Source of the DNA: an uncultured Actinomycetes bacterium
GTDB taxonomy: Bacteria; Actinomycetota; Thermoleophilia; Solirubrobacterales; 70-9
NCBI GenBank assembly: GCA_946479725.1
Contig: CAMLHB010000053.1
Coordinates: 1-12,182, forward strand
Length of the DNA stretch: 12,182 bases
Direction: 5' to 3'
Below the pieces are notes generated by a model. That model made no database searches. It was given only the letters and a program-made list of their open reading frames with translations, and had not been told where the DNA came from. Made by a program: the position numbers and the translations under genes. Of the stretch, positions 1 through 6,332 are shown piece by piece; within the stretch, counting starts at the first letter, position 1, and each line of letters starts with the position of its first letter.

Positions 1-57
1 AACGCCTGAACCCACTCATTGCGCGGCACCGTAAGGGGGCGCTCGGACGTTACTTCG

Positions 58-444
58 TCACATAGCCGCGGTAGAGGCTTCCGGGGCTTCGAGATCGAGC
101 TCCAGGCGAGGGGAGTCGCGCCACAGCGCCTCCAACCCGTAGCGCTCGCGCGCGTCCGGGGTGAAGACGTGGAGGACGCAGTCGAGGTAGTCGAGGATCG
201 TCCACCCCGCGTCGCCGCCGCCGTCGACGCCGCCCGGCAAGAGGCCCGCCTCGCGCTTCACCCGCAGCCGCACCTCGTCGACGATCGCCCGCCCCTGGCG
301 TTCGCTGCGGGCGGTGCAGATCACGAGGAAGTCGGTGTAGGCGACCAGCTCCCGCATGTCGAGGACGACGAGGTCCTCGGCTTTTTTCGAGTCGGCGATC
401 GCGGCCAACTGCCGCGCCAACTGCTCGGACTGCGCCTGGTTCAC
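58..444 (-). CDS. rsfS: Ribosomal silencing factor RsfS
   Basis: A 128-residue protein of the RsfS/Iojap family, which binds L14 on the free 50S subunit and blocks joining with 30S in poor nutrient conditions. Family signatures are visible: the segment DLVVLDMRELVAYTDFLVI (about residues 24-42), then CTARSERQGRAIVDEV, and the WTILDYLDCVLHVF block (about 81-94) followed by RERYGLEALW. The length is normal, with a short acidic/Ala tail. The start is GTG (444-442), overlapping the nadD stop as GTGA. An AAGGGGA Shine-Dalgarno seven bases upstream supports this start. It is the last recognisable gene of the proBA-nadD-rsfS run, and the nadD-rsfS pairing is widespread in bacteria. I see no terminator in the 57 bases after it. 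Confidence 0.95.
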   Translation of the reverse strand: MNQAQSEQLARQLAAIADSKKAEDLVVLDMRELVAYTDFLVICTARSERQGRAIVDEVRLRVKREAGLLPGGVDGGGDAGWTILDYLDCVLHVFTPDARERYGLEALWRDSPRLELDLEAPEASTAAM

Positions 445-1052
445 CGGTAGATCCCCTTCTCTTCGACGTATGCGGCGACGGGCTGCGGCACGAGGTAGCG
501 CAGCGGCCGTCCCTGCCTGGCCCGTTCCCTGACCGCCGAGGAAGAAACCCCGAACTGCGGCATCTCCAGCATTGTCGCCCGGCCCTCGCAGCCGAGGCTG
601 CGCATCACGGCGCCGACCTCGGCGTCGGAGACGCCTTCGCGCCGCGCCACCGCGACGCTCGCCAGCTCGACCACCCGGTCCGGCTGCCGCCAGCTCTCCA
701 GCCCGACCGCAGCGTCCGCCCCCATCACGAACACCAGCTCCCTGTCGGCCCGTTCCTCTGCAAGCGCCTCCAAGGTCTCATACGTGTAGGACGGCCCCTC
801 GCGCTCGACCTCCAGGGCGGAGACCGAGAAACGGTCGTCTTCGGCCGCCGCCAGGCGGGTCATCTCCATCCGCGCCTCGCGCCCCGGGTCGTCAGCGATT
901 CGCTTGTGCGGCGCGTGGCCGGTGGGGACGAGAATCACCTCCTCGAGGCCGAGCTGCCAGAGCGCCTCCTGGGCGAGCGCCAGGTGACCGAGGTGCGGGG
1001 GGTTGAAAGCGGACCCCAGCACGCCGATCGCGGCGCCGTCGACTTCACTCAC
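441..1052 (-). CDS. nadD: Nicotinate-nucleotide adenylyltransferase NadD
   Basis: A 203-residue cytosolic enzyme that transfers AMP from ATP to nicotinate mononucleotide, giving deamido-NAD in NAD biosynthesis. The nucleotidyltransferase fold is marked by GSAFNPPHLGHL (residues 13-24, with the H20xxH23 ATP-binding histidines), APHKR (47-51), the SYTYETLEAL segment (88-97), GADAA (111-115) and the C-terminal VSSSAVR block (169-175), equivalent to the usual ISSTxIR. The usual GGTFDPPH reads GSAFNPPH, a conservative variant. The start is GTG at 1052, which overlaps the proA stop by 8 bases; there is no clear Shine-Dalgarno, so translation is probably coupled to proA. It overlaps rsfS by 4 bases downstream. 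Confidence 0.96.
   Translation of the reverse strand: MSEVDGAAIGVLGSAFNPPHLGHLALAQEALWQLGLEEVILVPTGHAPHKRIADDPGREARMEMTRLAAAEDDRFSVSALEVEREGPSYTYETLEALAEERADRELVFVMGADAAVGLESWRQPDRVVELASVAVARREGVSDAEVGAVMRSLGCEGRATMLEMPQFGVSSSAVRERARQGRPLRYLVPQPVAAYVEEKGIYR
452..458 (-). promoter_or_regulatory. Ribosome binding site of rsfS
   Basis: The minus strand reads AAGGGGA followed by seven bases and then GTG at 444. This decides the GTG start of rsfS, which lies inside the last codons of nadD, and fits coupled translation of the two genes. Confidence 0.6.
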
Positions 1053-2310
1053 GAATCTGGCCGTCGCCGCGAGCCACGTACTTGAAGGTGGTCAGCTCGC
1101 GCATCCCGATCGGGCCGCGGGCGTGCAGCTTCTGGGTCGAGTTGCCGATCTCGGCCCCCATCCCGTACTCGAAACCGTCGGTGAAGCGGGTCGAGGCGTT
1201 GACGTAGACGGCAGCGGCGTCGACGCCGCTGACGAAGCTCTCGGCTGCCTCCTCGGAGCTGGTGACGATCGCCTCCGAGTGGCCGGTGCCGTGGCGGTTG
1301 ACGTGGTCGATCGCCTCCTCGACCCCGTCGACGACGGCGACCGCCATCTTCAGGCCGAGGTACTCGCTGTCCCAGTCCTCCTCGGTGGCCGCCGCGACCT
1401 CGACCTCGCCGGCGGCGGCGCGGGCGCGCTCGTCGCCGACCAGCTCGACCCCGGCGGCGCTGAGGTCGGAGAGGACGGCGGGAGCGAAGCGGTCGGCGAT
1501 CGCGGCGTCGATCAGCAGGCTCTCGGCGGCGTTGCAGACGCCCGGGCGCTGGACCTTGGCGTTGAAGGCGATCCGGCGGGCCATCTCGAGGTCGGCTTCG
1601 GCGTCAACGTAGATGTGGCAGTTGCCGGCCGCCGCGTACATCACCGGCACCGTCGCGACCTTCTTGATCGCCGCCTTCAGGCCTTCGCCCCCGCGAGGGA
1701 TCAGCAGGTCTACGAGCCCCTCCTGGGTCGCCAGCTCGGCCAGCTCCTCGTGACCGCCGCCGCCGAGCGAGAGCACCGCATCCTCGGGCAGCCCGGCCTC
1801 GGCCAGCGCCTCGCGGACGATCGCCGCCAGCGCCGCGTTCGAGCGCTCGGCGTAGCTGGAGCCGCGGAGCACGATCGCGTTACCGCTCTTGATCGTCAGC
1901 GCCGCGCAGTCGATCGTCACGTTCGGGCGCGCCTCGTAGACGACGGCGACGACCCCCAGCGGCACCCGCACCTTGCGCAGGTCCAAGCCGCTGGCAAGCG
2001 TTTTCCGTTCCAGCTCCTCGCCGACCGGGTCGTCGAGCGCCTCGACCACCCGCACCCCCTCTGCCATCGCCGCAACCCGCGCCGGCGTCAGCCGCAGCCG
2101 GTCGCGCAGGGCCTCGGTGAGGCCGGCGGCGCGCTCGTCGGCCAGGTCGCCCGCGTTCGCCTCGAGGATCTCCGCCTCCCGCTCTTCGAGCAAGCGCGCG
2201 GTCGCCTCCAGGGCAGCGTTCTTCGCCTGGGTGGAGGCGGTCGCGATGCCGCGAGCCGCGCGCTTTGCGGCGGCGCAGCTCTCCGCGACGGTGATCTCGG
2301 CAACGGCCAT
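1045..2310 (-). CDS. proA: Glutamate-5-semialdehyde dehydrogenase (gamma-glutamyl phosphate reductase) ProA
   Basis: A 421-residue NADPH-dependent reductase that converts gamma-glutamyl phosphate to glutamate-5-semialdehyde, step two of proline synthesis. It belongs to the aldehyde dehydrogenase superfamily. Signatures: VVYEARPNVTIDCAAL (123-138), LRGSSYA (148-154), LIPRGGEGL (203-211), the catalytic-cysteine motif QRPGVCNAAES with Cys259, VNASTRFTDG (370-379) and GNSTQKLHARGP (389-400). The family usually has GISTQK at the last site, so Ile is Asn here. The length is normal. The ATG at 2310 has no obvious Shine-Dalgarno, and the 82 bases separating it from proB hold a strong palindrome. It acts on the product of ProB, encoded just upstream, and overlaps nadD by 8 bases. 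Confidence 0.97.
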   Translation of the reverse strand: MAVAEITVAESCAAAKRAARGIATASTQAKNAALEATARLLEEREAEILEANAGDLADERAAGLTEALRDRLRLTPARVAAMAEGVRVVEALDDPVGEELERKTLASGLDLRKVRVPLGVVAVVYEARPNVTIDCAALTIKSGNAIVLRGSSYAERSNAALAAIVREALAEAGLPEDAVLSLGGGGHEELAELATQEGLVDLLIPRGGEGLKAAIKKVATVPVMYAAAGNCHIYVDAEADLEMARRIAFNAKVQRPGVCNAAESLLIDAAIADRFAPAVLSDLSAAGVELVGDERARAAAGEVEVAAATEEDWDSEYLGLKMAVAVVDGVEEAIDHVNRHGTGHSEAIVTSSEEAAESFVSGVDAAAVYVNASTRFTDGFEYGMGAEIGNSTQKLHARGPIGMRELTTFKYVARGDGQIRE

Positions 2311-2346
2311 CGGATAAGGGTAGCTGGGGGGCGCTCCGCCTGAGCA

Positions 2347-2392
2347 CGATTGGTGAGTCAGGCCCCCTATAGCCGGCTTAACTCACCAATCG
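2347..2392. repeat. Palindrome between proB and proA (12-bp perfect arms)
   Basis: Arms CGATTGGTGAGT (2347-2358) and ACTCACCAATCG (2381-2392) are perfect reverse complements. After one mismatch the pairing resumes with AGGCC (2360-2364) against GGCTT (2375-2379, one G-U), closing a loop of about ten bases. It begins immediately after the proB stop codon (2395-2393). No T-run follows on the minus strand, so it is not a textbook intrinsic terminator. It could tune proA expression, stabilise or process the proBA mRNA, or be a dispersed palindromic repeat. Confidence 0.8.
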
Positions 2393-3481
2393 CTAGACGA
2401 GAACGAAGCGGTCGCGGTGGATGACCTCGTCGGCGGCGTGCGGCAGCAGCTCGCGGACCTGGGCGCTCTGCATCCCCTTGACTTGGTTGAGCTCGCGGGA
2501 GGAGTACTCGCTGATGCCCCTGCCGATGTTCCCCCGGCTTCCGACGACTGAGACAGCATCACCGGCCTCGAAGGACCCATGCACGCCAGAGACCCCCACG
2601 GGCAGCAGACTGGACCCTCTATCCCGTAGGACCTGGGCAGCGCCGTCGTCCACCTCGACCTTGCCGCGGATCGGCTTCGCGTATTTCAGCCAGAGCTTGA
2701 AGCGGGACTCCCGTCCCTCCTGAGCGAGGAAGTGCGTCCCAACCCGGTCGCCCGCCGCTGCGCCAAGCAGGGTGCCGGTGCCGGTCCCGTCGCAGATCGT
2801 TGCCGGAATCCCGGACTCGCTCGCCATCTCAGCCGCTGCGACCTTGCTGCGCATGCCGCCTGAGCCGAAAGCAGAGGTGCGATCCCCGATCGCCATCCCC
2901 TCGAGTTCGGAAAAGTCCGCCACTTCGTGGATCATCTCGGGTTCGGGCTCGAGATCCGGGTCGCGGGCGTAGAGCCCCTCGACATTGGTGAGGAGCACGA
3001 GCAGGCGGGCGTCCAGCAGCACCGCCACCTGGGCGGCGAGGAAGTCGTTGTCGCCGAAGCTGATCTCGTCGGTGGCGGTGGTGTCGTTCTCGTTGACGAC
3101 CGGCACCACTCCCCACGCGATCAGCCGGCGCAGCGTCCGGCGCGCGTTCAGGTAGTTGGTGCGGGCGCCGATATCGGCCGCGGTCAGCAGCACCTGGGCG
3201 GCGCGGGTACCGTGCGCGGAGAGCCGGCTCTCGTAGGCCCGGAAGAGGTCGCCCTGCCCCACCGCCGAAGCCGCCTGCAGCTCGTCCATCGTCCGCGGCC
3301 GCGCCGGCAGCTCCAGCATCCGCATCCCGCGGGCGATCGCGCCGGAGGTGACCATCACCACCCGCTCTCCCCCCTGCTCAAGCTGGGCGACCTGCTCGCA
3401 TACGGAGTCGAGGACGTCGGCGCGCAGCTCGCCGTCGTCGGCGGCGACGATCGAGGATCCGAGCTTGACGACCAGGGTCAT
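2393..3481 (-). CDS. proB: Glutamate 5-kinase ProB with C-terminal PUA domain
   Basis: A 362-residue kinase that phosphorylates glutamate to gamma-glutamyl phosphate, the first and normally proline-inhibited step of proline synthesis. The amino-acid kinase domain (about 1-250) shows VVKLGSS (4-10), MVTSGAIARG (43-52), the glutamate-binding loop VVNENDTTATDEISFGDND (148-166 region), LLTNVEGLYARDP (163-175) and GSGGMRSKVAAA (206-217). A PUA domain follows (about 270-350, GKVEVDDGA onward). The ATG at 3481 is chosen because family members begin a few residues before the KLGSS motif. An in-frame ATG at 3550 would add 23 unconserved residues and run into the divergent gene. No Shine-Dalgarno precedes 3481, and a TACTTT hexamer seven bases upstream suggests a leaderless transcript (inference). 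Confidence 0.96.
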   Translation of the reverse strand: MTLVVKLGSSIVAADDGELRADVLDSVCEQVAQLEQGGERVVMVTSGAIARGMRMLELPARPRTMDELQAASAVGQGDLFRAYESRLSAHGTRAAQVLLTAADIGARTNYLNARRTLRRLIAWGVVPVVNENDTTATDEISFGDNDFLAAQVAVLLDARLLVLLTNVEGLYARDPDLEPEPEMIHEVADFSELEGMAIGDRTSAFGSGGMRSKVAAAEMASESGIPATICDGTGTGTLLGAAAGDRVGTHFLAQEGRESRFKLWLKYAKPIRGKVEVDDGAAQVLRDRGSSLLPVGVSGVHGSFEAGDAVSVVGSRGNIGRGISEYSSRELNQVKGMQSAQVRELLPHAADEVIHRDRFVLV

Positions 3482-3488
3482 GGCGGGG

Positions 3489-3494
3489 AAAGTA
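3489..3494 (-). promoter_or_regulatory. Possible -10 element of a leaderless proB promoter
   Basis: On the minus strand TACTTT is followed by seven bases and then the proB ATG. It carries the T-A----T bases that matter most in an actinobacterial -10 box. Initiation would fall at or next to the A of the ATG, giving a leaderless mRNA, which is consistent with the absence of a Shine-Dalgarno. No good -35 is visible. This is inferred from pattern and spacing only. Confidence 0.35.
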
Positions 3495-3500
3495 GCCGAG

Positions 3501-4229
3501 ATGGGGTCCGCAATCGGCTGGGGCGCGCTCGCCGCAAGCTCTCTCGTCATCGGCGCCGCGCTCAGCTTCGCGCGCCGCTGGCCGTCGCGGCAGGTCGGCT
3601 TCGTCCTCTCCTTCGGCGCCGGCGCCCTGATCAGCGCCGTCAGCTTCGAGCTCGCCGCCGAGGGGATCGCGATCAGCGGCGCCGGCTATACCAGCATCGG
3701 CCTCGCCCTCGGCGCCCTCACCTACTACTTCCTCGACGGCCTGATCTCGCAACGGATGTCGACCGGGCGCGGCCGCCAGGGGCGAGCCGAAGGCAGCGGC
3801 AGCGGCACCGCACTGGCGCTCGGCGCCTTCCTCGACGGAATCCCAGAGCAACTGGTGCTGGGCATCGGCATCGCTGGCGGCGCCGGCGTCGGGATCTCGC
3901 TACTGGTCGCGATCTTCGTCTCCAACCTGCCGGAGTCCCTCGGCTCGGCGACCGACATGAGCGACGCCGGCCGCTCCCGCGAGGCGATCGTGCGGCTCTG
4001 GGTGCTGGTGGCGGCGATCTGCGCCCTCGCCACCGTGGTCGGCTACGTCGCGGCCGACGCGGTCAGCAGGGACTTCCGCGCCGTGATCGACGGCTTCGCC
4101 GCCGGTGCGCTGCTGGTGATGCTGATCGACTCGATGATCCCCGACGCCCGCCAGGACGCCGGCCGCGGCGCCGGCCTCGTCACCGTCCTCGGCTTCGCCG
4201 TCGCCGCCGGCCTCTCCAGCCTTGATTAG
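3501..4229 (+). CDS. ZIP-family divalent metal transporter
   Basis: A 242-residue integral membrane protein rich in Gly/Ala with about eight hydrophobic segments and a polar loop near residues 84-102 (RMSTGRGRQGRAEGSGSG). This is the ZIP layout with a variable loop between membrane segments 3 and 4. The ZIP metal-site helices are recognisable as LDGIPE (111-116) and SNLPES (141-146). The best-known ZIPs have HNxPEG at the first of these. The protein probably moves Zn, Fe or Mn into the cytosol, but the substrate cannot be read from sequence. ATG 3501 is preferred (GGGGAAAG about ten bases upstream); an in-frame ATG at 3480 would add seven residues and overlap proB. It is the only plus-strand gene, lying between obgE (convergent) and proB (divergent). 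Confidence 0.8.
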   Translation: MGSAIGWGALAASSLVIGAALSFARRWPSRQVGFVLSFGAGALISAVSFELAAEGIAISGAGYTSIGLALGALTYYFLDGLISQRMSTGRGRQGRAEGSGSGTALALGAFLDGIPEQLVLGIGIAGGAGVGISLLVAIFVSNLPESLGSATDMSDAGRSREAIVRLWVLVAAICALATVVGYVAADAVSRDFRAVIDGFAAGALLVMLIDSMIPDARQDAGRGAGLVTVLGFAVAAGLSSLD

Positions 4230-4233
4230 AGGG

Positions 4234-4338
4234 TCTGAGGTCATCTGACCAAGCAGTTCAAGGACGCAGGGAGCGTGGCGTGCTTTTGCACGCGAGCGAC
4301 CGAGGACGCCGCTATGCGCAGTGTCAGATGGCCTCAGA
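4234..4338. repeat. Long inverted repeat between the ZIP gene and obgE
   Basis: Arms CTGAGGTCATCTGAC (4235-4249) and GTCAGATGGCCTCAG (4323-4337) are reverse complements except for one G-T pair, and T4234/A4338 extend the match. Inside lies a second hairpin, GCGTGC-TTTT-GCACGC (4278-4293). TCAGATG also occurs twice directly at 4324-4330 and 4334-4340. The right arm contains the obgE stop codon (4336-4334), and the left arm starts six bases after the ZIP stop. The position between convergent genes suits a bidirectional terminator, but there is no T-run and the outer loop is large, so a palindromic dispersed repeat is an alternative. Confidence 0.75.
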
Positions 4339-5626
4339 TGTGGAGCTCGAACTCGTGCTCGCCAATGCGGACGTCGTCGCCGGCCTCGAAGCCGGCGCGG
4401 TCGAGGGCGGCGAGGACGCCCATCTCCTTCAGCCGCTGCTCGAGGTAGGCGAGCGCCTCCTCGTTTTTCGTGTCGTGGCGTTCGAACAGCATCTCGACGC
4501 CGCGGCCGAGGATGCGGAAGCCGCCGTCCTCCTCGCGCTCGACCCAGTAGCCGCCCTCGCCGGCGGGCCGGTAGACGCGGTGCTCGGCCTCGAATTCGTC
4601 GCCGCCGCCGGTGGCCGCCTCGGCGCTGGCGGCAGCCGTCTCGGGCAGCTCGGCGAGGATCTGCCGCCGCAGCTCGTCGAGGCCCTCGCCGGTGGCCGAG
4701 GAGATCGCGAGCACTCCCAGCACCCGCTCGCCGAGACGGTCGCTCCAAGCCGCGACCGCGGCCTCGACGTCCCCAGGCGGCAGCAGGTCCCGCTTGCTGA
4801 GGGCGACCAGCTCGGGAAGCCGCTCGAGGCCGGCGCCGTGCGCCCCCAGCTCGCTGCGGACCGTCTCGTAGTTGGCGACCGGGTCTCCCTCCATCGGAGC
4901 CAGGTCGACCAGGTGCACGAGCATCGAGCAGCGCTCGACGTGGGCAAGGAACTCGTGGCCCAGCCCGGCTCCCTCGGCAGCGCCTTCGATCAGGCCCGGG
5001 ATGTCGGCGATCACCGCCTGGCGCTCCTCGCCCTCGATCGTCCCCAGCGCCGGCGAGATCGTCGTGAACGGGTAGTCGGCGACCTTCGGCGTCGCCCGCG
5101 TCAGCCGGCTCAGCAGCGAGGACTTTCCCGCGTTGGGCAGGCCGACCAGGCCGACGTCGGCGAGCAGCTTCAGCTGCAGCCAGACCCAGTCGGCTTCGCC
5201 AGCGCTGCCTTTCTCGGCAAAGCGCGGCGCCTGCCGAGTCGAGTTGGCGAAGCGCCGGTTGCCATGTCCGCCGCGGCCACCGCGGGCGACCACCGCTCGC
5301 TGCCCCGCCGCCACCAGGTCGATCGAGCTGCCGTCGACCGCCGTTGCCTGCGTCCCCGGCGGCACCGGTATCTCCATGTCCTCCCCGCGTGCCCCGTGCC
5401 GGTTCGATCCTTCCCCGTGCCGCCCCCGCTGGGCGCGGAAGTGCTTGCTCCCCTTCAGGGCGCCAAGATCACGCCGCGACGGATCGCAGACGAGCACGAC
5501 GTCCCCACCGTGCCCACCGTCGCCGCCGTCCGGCCCACCGCGCGGCACGTGCGCCTCGCGCCGAAACGAGATCGAGCCGTTGCCGCCACCGCCTCCCTCA
5601 ACCCAGATTTTCGCCTTGTCGTACAC
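4334..5626 (-). CDS. obgE: Obg-family GTPase (ObgE/CgtA)
   Basis: A 430-residue ribosome-associated GTPase acting in 50S maturation and stress control. The N-terminal glycine-rich Obg domain (1-157) carries VEGGGGGNGSISFRRE and GGPDGGDGGHGG. The G domain has GLPNAGKSS (G1, 162-170), DYPFTT (G2, 184-189), DIPG (G3, 208-211), SKRD at G4 (277-280, where NKxD is usual) and ISSATGEGL (G5, 308-316). An OCT domain follows (about 345-430). The length is typical. The start is GTG at 5626; an in-frame stop 12 bases upstream (5641-5639) excludes any longer form, and MYDKAKI matches the usual Obg beginning. No Shine-Dalgarno is visible; the mRNA before the start reads CCUCC instead. The upstream neighbour is rpmA, beyond a large inverted repeat, as in many rplU-rpmA-obg clusters. 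Confidence 0.96.
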   Translation of the reverse strand: MYDKAKIWVEGGGGGNGSISFRREAHVPRGGPDGGDGGHGGDVVLVCDPSRRDLGALKGSKHFRAQRGRHGEGSNRHGARGEDMEIPVPPGTQATAVDGSSIDLVAAGQRAVVARGGRGGHGNRRFANSTRQAPRFAEKGSAGEADWVWLQLKLLADVGLVGLPNAGKSSLLSRLTRATPKVADYPFTTISPALGTIEGEERQAVIADIPGLIEGAAEGAGLGHEFLAHVERCSMLVHLVDLAPMEGDPVANYETVRSELGAHGAGLERLPELVALSKRDLLPPGDVEAAVAAWSDRLGERVLGVLAISSATGEGLDELRRQILAELPETAAASAEAATGGGDEFEAEHRVYRPAGEGGYWVEREEDGGFRILGRGVEMLFERHDTKNEEALAYLEQRLKEMGVLAALDRAGFEAGDDVRIGEHEFELHI

Positions 5627-5636
5627 GAGTTCTGGA

Positions 5637-5760
5637 GGTTAGAAGGCGGGGCCTGGTGCCCCTCTCACAGAGGCTCCTGAGACCACATCTGCGCCCAGCA
5701 GGCCGTTCCAGCTGCGCGACGGTCTCTGGGAGAGGGGCACCAGGCCCCGCCCCCCTAACC
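5637..5760. repeat. Large inverted repeat (22-bp perfect core arms) between rpmA and obgE
   Basis: The 22-base segment 5645-5666 is perfectly reverse-complementary to 5730-5751; its core reads GGGGCCTGGTGCCCCTC. After one mismatch, five more pairs follow inward (CAGAG 5668-5672 with CTCTG 5724-5728). Outward, past a short bulge, GGTTAG (5637-5642) pairs with CTAACC (5755-5760). The outer right arm includes the rpmA stop codon (5757-5755), and the left end is ten bases from the obgE start. The transcript would fold into an extremely stable stem with a loop of about 50 bases. There is no T-run. It may be an attenuator, an RNase processing site or a MITE-like dispersed palindrome. Confidence 0.85.
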
Positions 5761-6009
5761 GTCCTGAAGAACCGAGATCGTGCGCCCCTTGCGGGACGGC
5801 TTGAAGTCCACAACCCCTTCACGGGTGGCGAAGATCGTGTGGTCGCGGCCGATGCCGACGCCGTCGCCGGGCCAGAAGCGGGTGCCGCGCTGGCGGACGA
5901 TGATCTCGCCGCCGGAGACGCGCTGGCCGGCGAAGACCTTGACGCCGAGCATGTTCGGGTTCGATTCGCGGCCGTTGCGGCTGGAGCCGAGACCTTTCTT
6001 GTGGGCCAT
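5755..6009 (-). CDS. rpmA: 50S ribosomal protein L27
   Basis: An 84-residue basic protein whose N-terminal tail reaches the peptidyl transferase centre. It begins directly with [17 protein letters not shown], the mature L27 N-terminus, with no cleavable extension like that of Firmicutes. It continues with [11 protein letters not shown], the hallmark [23 protein letters not shown] (about 37-59) and VVDFKP. The ATG at 6009 follows rplU after two bases, with AAAGG about seven bases upstream. The stop codon lies within the outer arm of the inverted repeat that separates it from obgE. It is co-transcribed with rplU. Confidence 0.97.
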   Translation of the reverse strand: MAHKKGLGSSRNGRESNPNMLGVKVFAGQRVSGGEIIVRQRGTRFWPGDGVGIGRDHTIFATREGVVDFKPSRKGRTISVLQDG

Positions 6010-6011
6010 GC

Positions 6012-6332
6012 CTAGCCTTTCCCTTTCAGTTTCGTGACCTCGAGCCGGGTCAGCTCGGAGCGGTGGCCGGCGCGCCGGCGGTAGCCCTTCTTCGCCTTGT
6101 ATTTGAAGACTTTGATCTTGGGCCCGCGCAGGTGCTCGGTGACTTTGGCCTCGACTTTGACTTTCGCCAGGTCCTTGGCCCCGGCGACAACGTCTTTCCC
6201 GCCGCGGAAGAGGACCGGGCGCAGGGCGACTTTGTCGCCCTCCTTGGCGTCGAGCCGATCGACGAGCAGGGACGTGCCCTCCTCGACCTTGTACTGCTTG
6301 CCGCCGCTCTCTATGACTGCGTAATCGCTCAT
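6012..6332 (-). CDS. rplU: 50S ribosomal protein L21
   Basis: A 106-residue large-subunit protein that binds 23S rRNA. The L21 signatures are [16 protein letters not shown] near the N-terminus, a central [10 protein letters not shown], and the diagnostic [22 protein letters not shown] (about 70-91). The ATG at 6332 overlaps the rng stop as ATGA, with AAGGA three bases before the start. No promoter or L21 leader of its own is visible, so it appears to be read from the rng transcript by coupled translation. It is followed after two bases by rpmA. Confidence 0.97.
   Translation of the reverse strand: MSDYAVIESGGKQYKVEEGTSLLVDRLDAKEGDKVALRPVLFRGGKDVVAGAKDLAKVKVEAKVTEHLRGPKIKVFKYKAKKGYRRRAGHRSELTRLEVTKLKGKG

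Noticed and set aside
1..57. A tRNA, terminator or small gene downstream of rsfS
   Set aside because: I found no cloverleaf, no hairpin followed by T residues, and only a few codons after a possible ATG at 19 on the minus strand before the edge, with no Shine-Dalgarno.
1003..2343. A long plus-strand open frame opposite proA (446 codons)
   Set aside because: It is antisense to a clearly conserved gene, has low-complexity Arg/Gly/Asp-rich content typical of GC-rich shadow frames and matches no family I know.
3465..3494. TTGACG (3465-3470) as a -35 box for the plus-strand ZIP gene
   Set aside because: It encodes the conserved VKLG of ProB on the other strand, and no acceptable -10 box lies 16-19 bases downstream.
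3482..3550. Upstream ATG of proB at 3550
   Set aside because: It would add 23 residues not seen in ProB proteins and overlap the start of the divergent ZIP gene. The ATG at 3481 places VVKLGSS at the usual distance.
3900..4748. A minus-strand open frame running through the ZIP gene, the palindrome and the end of obgE
   Set aside because: It is antisense to the ZIP gene and out of frame with obgE. The composition is typical of a shadow, and the palindrome interrupts any plausible gene.
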